NCBI RefSeq assembly: GCF_000252125.1
Contig: NZ_AHKF01000011.1
Span: 1 to 64,000 of the forward strand
Direction: 5' to 3'
Source: Flavobacterium frigoris PS1
Lineage (GTDB): Bacteria > Bacteroidota > Bacteroidia > Flavobacteriales > Flavobacteriaceae
Length of the DNA stretch: 64,000 nt
Shown: positions 61,017 to 64,000 of the stretch, one piece after another
How the letters are laid out: each line of letters opens with the position of its first letter
How positions within the stretch are numbered: position 1 is the first letter of the stretch
The notes under the pieces: model-generated
Told to the model about the DNA's origin: nothing
What the model saw: only the letters and a program-made list of their open reading frames with translations
Databases searched by the model: none
Made by a program: the position numbers and the translations under genes

Positions 61017-61615
61017 TATGTATTAGGGTTTTGTAATTGTTTTTCTAGTTCTGTAATTCCCGCTGTAGTTGCCATAGCTCTTGTATGATATTCTAATGCT
61101 TCTAGCTCAAGTTTTTGTGCTACTTTTTCGGAGCTGGTATTTTCATTGATATTAAATATTAGAGTGTAATAAAACTTCACATAAGTGTCTATATCTAAAT
61201 CGGTTCTGTATAGCCCATTTGCTATTCCTTTTAGAATGTTATTTCTAAACCACATTGAGCATTCATTTATTTCTGCTACCATTGTCTTTTCATATATCTC
61301 AGGATAATGTTTTTTTAACTGATAGATTGGGGAGCTGTCAGCAGATGATTTAAACATGTCACCAAACATTTTTCTTATTTTAAAGTTTTCCTCGATAGCA
61401 TTGTGATTCATTTGCAAAATTGAATCGATTGTTTCATGAATTTCTTTATGTAGCAAAGCAGTGCTTTCCTCTACAAGTAATTCTTTGTTACAGAAGTATT
61501 TGTAAATAGTTTTTTTCGAAATGCACATTTCGCTTGCAATATCATCCATGGTGATACTCTTAAAGCCTAGCTTTATAAATAGTTCACTTGCTTTTTTTAT
61601 TATTTTCTCTTTCAT
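61016..61615 (-). CDS. TetR/AcrR-family transcriptional regulator
   Basis: 199 residues. An N-terminal helix-turn-helix (about 1-50: KASELFIKLGFKSITMDDIASEMCISKKTIYKYFCNKELL) is followed by an all-helical ligand domain. It is within the operon it is likely to control, between yceI and tolC. A candidate operator lies at 62212-62241. The ligand may be a pump substrate. Confidence 0.94.
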   Translation of the reverse strand: MKEKIIKKASELFIKLGFKSITMDDIASEMCISKKTIYKYFCNKELLVEESTALLHKEIHETIDSILQMNHNAIEENFKIRKMFGDMFKSSADSSPIYQLKKHYPEIYEKTMVAEINECSMWFRNNILKGIANGLYRTDLDIDTYVKFYYTLIFNINENTSSEKVAQKLELEALEYHTRAMATTAGITELEKQLQNPNT

Positions 61616-61628
61616 TTTCTTTTACTTC

Positions 61629-62171
61629 TTATACTGAAAACTCTAAATTGGCAATCAGTTTTATATCTTGACCTAAGGAAAGTCCTCCCGTTTGATGGTA
61701 TGAATTTGAGGTTAGTCCAAAATCTTTTCGATTTATTTGTCCCACTACTTCAAAAACTGCTTTTTCAACCCCTTCGTAGGTTTTTATTCCAATGAATTCA
61801 GCGTCTAGTTCTACTACTTTTGTTATGTTATTAATGGTTAATTCCCCTTTTAGGAAATTAATGTTATTGTTTATTTTTTGGAATGAAGTTGATTTGAAAT
61901 TGATGTAGGGGAATTCATTAATATCTAAAAAATCATTTAGTCTTAAATGAGAATCCATTTGCTCCAGTTTATTCTCTTTGTTATTTACATCTAAGCAAAA
62001 TTCAATGGATGCATCTTCTATTGAATCTTCATGAATATCTATGTGACCTTTAAATTTATTAATGGATCCTGCTATGTATGCAATTATAGAGTGTCTTGCT
62101 TTAATTAGCACATCAGACTGATTAGAATCAATTGTCCATTTTGTTGCTGAGATTGGTAGAGTTGTATTCAT
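61629..62171 (-). CDS. YceI-family protein
   Basis: 180 residues, no clear signal peptide. YceI domain throughout: WTIDSNQSDVLIKARHSIIAYIAGSINKFKGHIDI, FPYINFKSTSF, FLKGELTINNITKVVELDAEF and a C-terminal INRKDFGLTSN. YceI proteins form a lipocalin-like barrel, and one characterised homologue binds an isoprenoid-type lipid. First gene of the efflux operon, 13 bases before tetR. The absence of a signal peptide suggests a cytoplasmic location, unlike many homologues. Confidence 0.93.
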   Translation of the reverse strand: MNTTLPISATKWTIDSNQSDVLIKARHSIIAYIAGSINKFKGHIDIHEDSIEDASIEFCLDVNNKENKLEQMDSHLRLNDFLDINEFPYINFKSTSFQKINNNINFLKGELTINNITKVVELDAEFIGIKTYEGVEKAVFEVVGQINRKDFGLTSNSYHQTGGLSLGQDIKLIANLEFSV

Positions 62172-62200
62172 AGCTTAATTCCAAATGTTAAATTCGAGTG

Positions 62201-62230
62201 CAAAAGTAAGTTGGAAACTTTGAATACCAA
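62201..62230 (-). promoter_or_regulatory. Efflux operon promoter
   Basis: On the minus strand, TTTTG (TTG at 62228-62230), 19 bases, then TACTTTTG (62201-62208), a full match to the consensus. The transcript would start near 62195 and the leader is about 24 bases. Confidence 0.7.
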
Positions 62231-62241
62231 AATAGTTTCCA
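62212..62241. promoter_or_regulatory. Candidate TetR operator
   Basis: Inverted repeat TGGAAACT (62212-62219) and AGTTTCCA (62234-62241), perfect eight-base arms 14 bases apart. It spans the -33 region and spacer of the efflux operon promoter. The 30-base size fits sites bound by two TetR dimers or one large dimer. Confidence 0.5.
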
Positions 62242-62281
62242 TTGTATTTACGGTAATTTAACATTTCGTTAAGAAACACTA

Positions 62282-62312
62282 TTTGTTATCCACGGGGAAT
62301 GCTGTAAATTAG
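62282..62312 (+). promoter_or_regulatory. Promoter of the polyprenyl synthetase gene
   Basis: TTTG (62282-62285), 19 bases, then TAAATTAG (62305-62312), a 5-of-6 match at the fixed positions of the -7 box. The start codon is at 62329, so the leader is about 12 bases. Confidence 0.45.
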
Positions 62313-62328
62313 CCGAAAATTTACTTCC

Positions 62329-63303
62329 ATGCATGCCATTAATCAGTATCAAGATTTCTTCATTAACTACTTAGAGAGTCAATCCATTATTAAGGAACCT
62401 GTAAATCTCTATGAACCCATTAGCTATATTTTAGGTCTAGGAGGTAAAAGGATGCGGCCGGTTTTGACATTAATGACCGCGGAAGTTTTTAATGTGGATT
62501 ATAAAGAAGCACTAGCCGCTGCTATGGCTGTTGAGGTTTTTCATAACTTTTCGTTGGTTCATGATGATATTATGGATGATGCGCCTTTACGTCGCGGACA
62601 CCAAACTGTTCATGAGAAGTGGGATGTTAATTCCGGAATTTTGTCAGGCGATGCGATGCTTATTTTGGCATATCAGTATTTCGAGCAGTACGAACCGGCT
62701 GTTTTTATGAAGTTAGCTAAGCTGTTTAGTAAAACGGCTTTGGAAGTGTGTGAAGGACAGCAATGGGATGTCGATTTCGAAACGAGGGATGACGTGACTA
62801 TATCAGAATACCTCAAGATGATTGAGTATAAGACTGCAGTCCTTGTGGCTGCGGCTATGAAAATGGGTGCGATAATTGCCGAAACTTCAGTAGAGAACGC
62901 TAATTTGATTTATGAATTTGGATTAAATTTAGGCTTGGCTTTTCAGCTGCAGGATGATTATTTAGACGCTTTTGGTGATCCGGAAACTTTTGGAAAGCAA
63001 GTCGGGGGTGATATTATTGAAAACAAAAAAACCTATTTGTATTTGAAGGCAATGGCTTTTTCCAATAAGGAACAAGCTTCCCATTTGTCGCAAGTTTTTT
63101 CTACTCATCTTGAGGACAATACGGAAAAAATTATTTGGGTAAAGGACGTTTTTAATAATTCTGGGGCTTCAAAAGCAACGCAGCAGGAAATACAAGAATA
63201 TACTTCTAAAGCATTTATAACCTTAGAAAAAATGAATATTGAAGAAGATAAAAAAGTAATGTTAAGGACCTTTGGAGAAAATTTAATGAGTCGGAATGTG
63301 TAG
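62329..63303 (+). CDS. Polyprenyl synthetase (isoprenyl diphosphate synthase)
   Basis: 324 residues, all-helical. Condenses isopentenyl diphosphate with allylic diphosphates. The first aspartate-rich motif is HDDIMDDAPLRRG with the DDxxD spacing, not the longer DDxxxxD of IspA-type farnesyl synthases. The second motif is FQLQDDYLDAFGD. GGKRMRPVLTLMTAE is the IPP-binding region. The product chain length (FPP, GGPP or longer) cannot be fixed from sequence alone. Divergent from the efflux operon. Followed by a small unknown gene. Confidence 0.95.
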   Translation: MHAINQYQDFFINYLESQSIIKEPVNLYEPISYILGLGGKRMRPVLTLMTAEVFNVDYKEALAAAMAVEVFHNFSLVHDDIMDDAPLRRGHQTVHEKWDVNSGILSGDAMLILAYQYFEQYEPAVFMKLAKLFSKTALEVCEGQQWDVDFETRDDVTISEYLKMIEYKTAVLVAAAMKMGAIIAETSVENANLIYEFGLNLGLAFQLQDDYLDAFGDPETFGKQVGGDIIENKKTYLYLKAMAFSNKEQASHLSQVFSTHLEDNTEKIIWVKDVFNNSGASKATQQEIQEYTSKAFITLEKMNIEEDKKVMLRTFGENLMSRNV

Positions 63304-63347
63304 ATTTTATAAAACTATGATGCCGTTTAACCAAAAATAAAGAATGA

Positions 63348-63701
63348 ATGTTTATAGCTCCAAAAAACACGGATTTATTACTTTCTGAAGCAGAGAGTGA
63401 AGCCTTGTATCTCAAGCTGATTGAGCAAATTAATAAGGATTTTAATTTGGCCAATGAAGGGATAGATTTTCCAATGAGCATTTCTCCTGCTGAATTGAAA
63501 ATTCAATTGCACGAAAAAATCTACAGGCTAATTCAATATAAATTTGCCGAATACCTTAACCTTCTCTATATAATTGATGTTGCTGAAGACGAGGTAAAAA
63601 AAATGGACGGTTCTGATTTGGTTATTTTAGCGGAACAGGTCTCTTTTTTAATTTTGAAAAGAGAATGGCAAAAAGTCTGGTTTAGAAATAAATACCGATG
63701 A
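63348..63701 (+). CDS. Small hypothetical protein downstream of the polyprenyl synthetase
   Basis: 117 residues, soluble, probably helical, and without a signal peptide or membrane helix. I do not recognise it by family. Sequence notes: an acidic N-terminal half (LLSEAESEALYLKLIEQINKDFNLANEG), a central SISPAELKIQLHEKIYRLIQYKFAEYLNLLYIIDVAEDEVK, and a basic end (KREWQKVWFRNKYR). It lies 44 bases after the synthetase stop, so it is probably co-transcribed. Confidence 0.78.
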   Translation: MFIAPKNTDLLLSEAESEALYLKLIEQINKDFNLANEGIDFPMSISPAELKIQLHEKIYRLIQYKFAEYLNLLYIIDVAEDEVKKMDGSDLVILAEQVSFLILKREWQKVWFRNKYR

Positions 63702-63725
63702 TGCTAACTTTGATATGTGTGACTT

Positions 63726-64000
63726 TCAAAAATAGACTCTTACAAAAGGCATAAAGGCATCGCTATAAACATTTTTGTTGTCGTCTTGTAATATATTATA
63801 GCGTACTCCAATGGTTACATTAGCTGTTCGGTATCCTGCACCCAAGAAAAGTCCCGTATTCCAGAATTGTTCTGAAGTGAGGCTTGGGTCGTTTGGATTT
63901 ATATTAACGCGTAATTCTTCCAGCTCCGCCGAAAGTTGTATTTCTCTTATTGGATTAAATAAAGCTATAAGGCTTCCGCCATATAAATGGGAGTTATAAT
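63726..64000 (-). CDS. Outer-membrane beta-barrel protein, C-terminal end (start outside window)
   Basis: The frame on the minus strand is open from the window end to a TGA at 63726-63728, giving about 91 residues with no start codon in the window. The sequence has alternating hydrophobic/aromatic beta-strands (SLIALFNPIREIQLSAELEE, FWNTGLFLGAGYR, VTIGVRYNIL) and ends FMPFVRVYF with a terminal Phe, the hallmark of outer-membrane barrels. The family resembles conserved flavobacterial barrel proteins I recall only vaguely. It is convergent with the small gene, ending 24 bases from it. Confidence 0.8.
   Translation of the reverse strand, partial: YNSHLYGGSLIALFNPIREIQLSAELEELRVNINPNDPSLTSEQFWNTGLFLGAGYRTANVTIGVRYNILQDDNKNVYSDAFMPFVRVYF

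Overview
This window is AT-rich chromosomal DNA from a member of the Bacteroidota, most likely Flavobacteriaceae and probably Flavobacterium. The evidence is secreted proteins with type IX secretion (T9SS) C-terminal signals, a SusC/SusD pair, flavobacterial gene neighbourhoods (prs-rplY-pth, a 13-gene nuo operon with a short NuoG), and many Bacteroidota-type promoters (a TAnnTTTG -7 box, sometimes with a TTG/TTTG -33 box 19-20 bases upstream). No insertion sequence, prophage, CRISPR array or broken gene was seen. Both ends of the window cut through a gene.

Layout. 1-6166: two large cell-surface proteins in tandem, sharing a long C-terminal module; the second carries 14 delta-60-type repeats. 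6224-9416 (minus): bioB, two tandem small four-helix membrane proteins, and ribF. 9612-12269: a secreted reprolysin-like zinc protease with a P-domain and a T9SS tail. 12317-14941 (minus): pth, rplY (L25/Ctc) and prs. 15158-15237: tRNA-Leu(CAA).

15278-35563 is the most distinctive region, a galactoside-utilisation locus. A GntR-type regulator with a sugar-binding-like domain is transcribed away from galM, a GH2 beta-galactosidase, galK, galT, susC, susD, a second LacZ-like GH2 enzyme, a GH36 alpha-galactosidase, galE and a vSGLT-like Na+/galactose symporter. Together these would import galactosides across the outer membrane, remove alpha- and beta-linked galactose in the periplasm, take up the galactose and feed it through the complete Leloir pathway. 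An inverted repeat in the regulator-galM gap is a candidate operator.

35629-38677 (minus): a Gfo/Idh/MocA oxidoreductase and two FrnE/DsbA-like proteins flanking a small protein of uncertain function. 39075-52319 (minus): the respiratory complex I operon nuoA-nuoN, with a NuoG lacking the large C-terminal domain, read from a strong promoter at 52352-52382. 52560-54629 (minus): a cold-shock protein and aspS. 54861-55214: a small secreted MORN-like protein. 55367-62171 (minus): an operon of yceI, tetR, tolC, an adaptor and an RND pump. 62329-63701: a polyprenyl synthetase and a small unknown protein. 63726-64000 (minus): the C-terminal end of an outer-membrane beta-barrel protein.

Gaps longer than 300 bases are 1936-2308, 26987-27376 and 38678-39074; each has its own entry.
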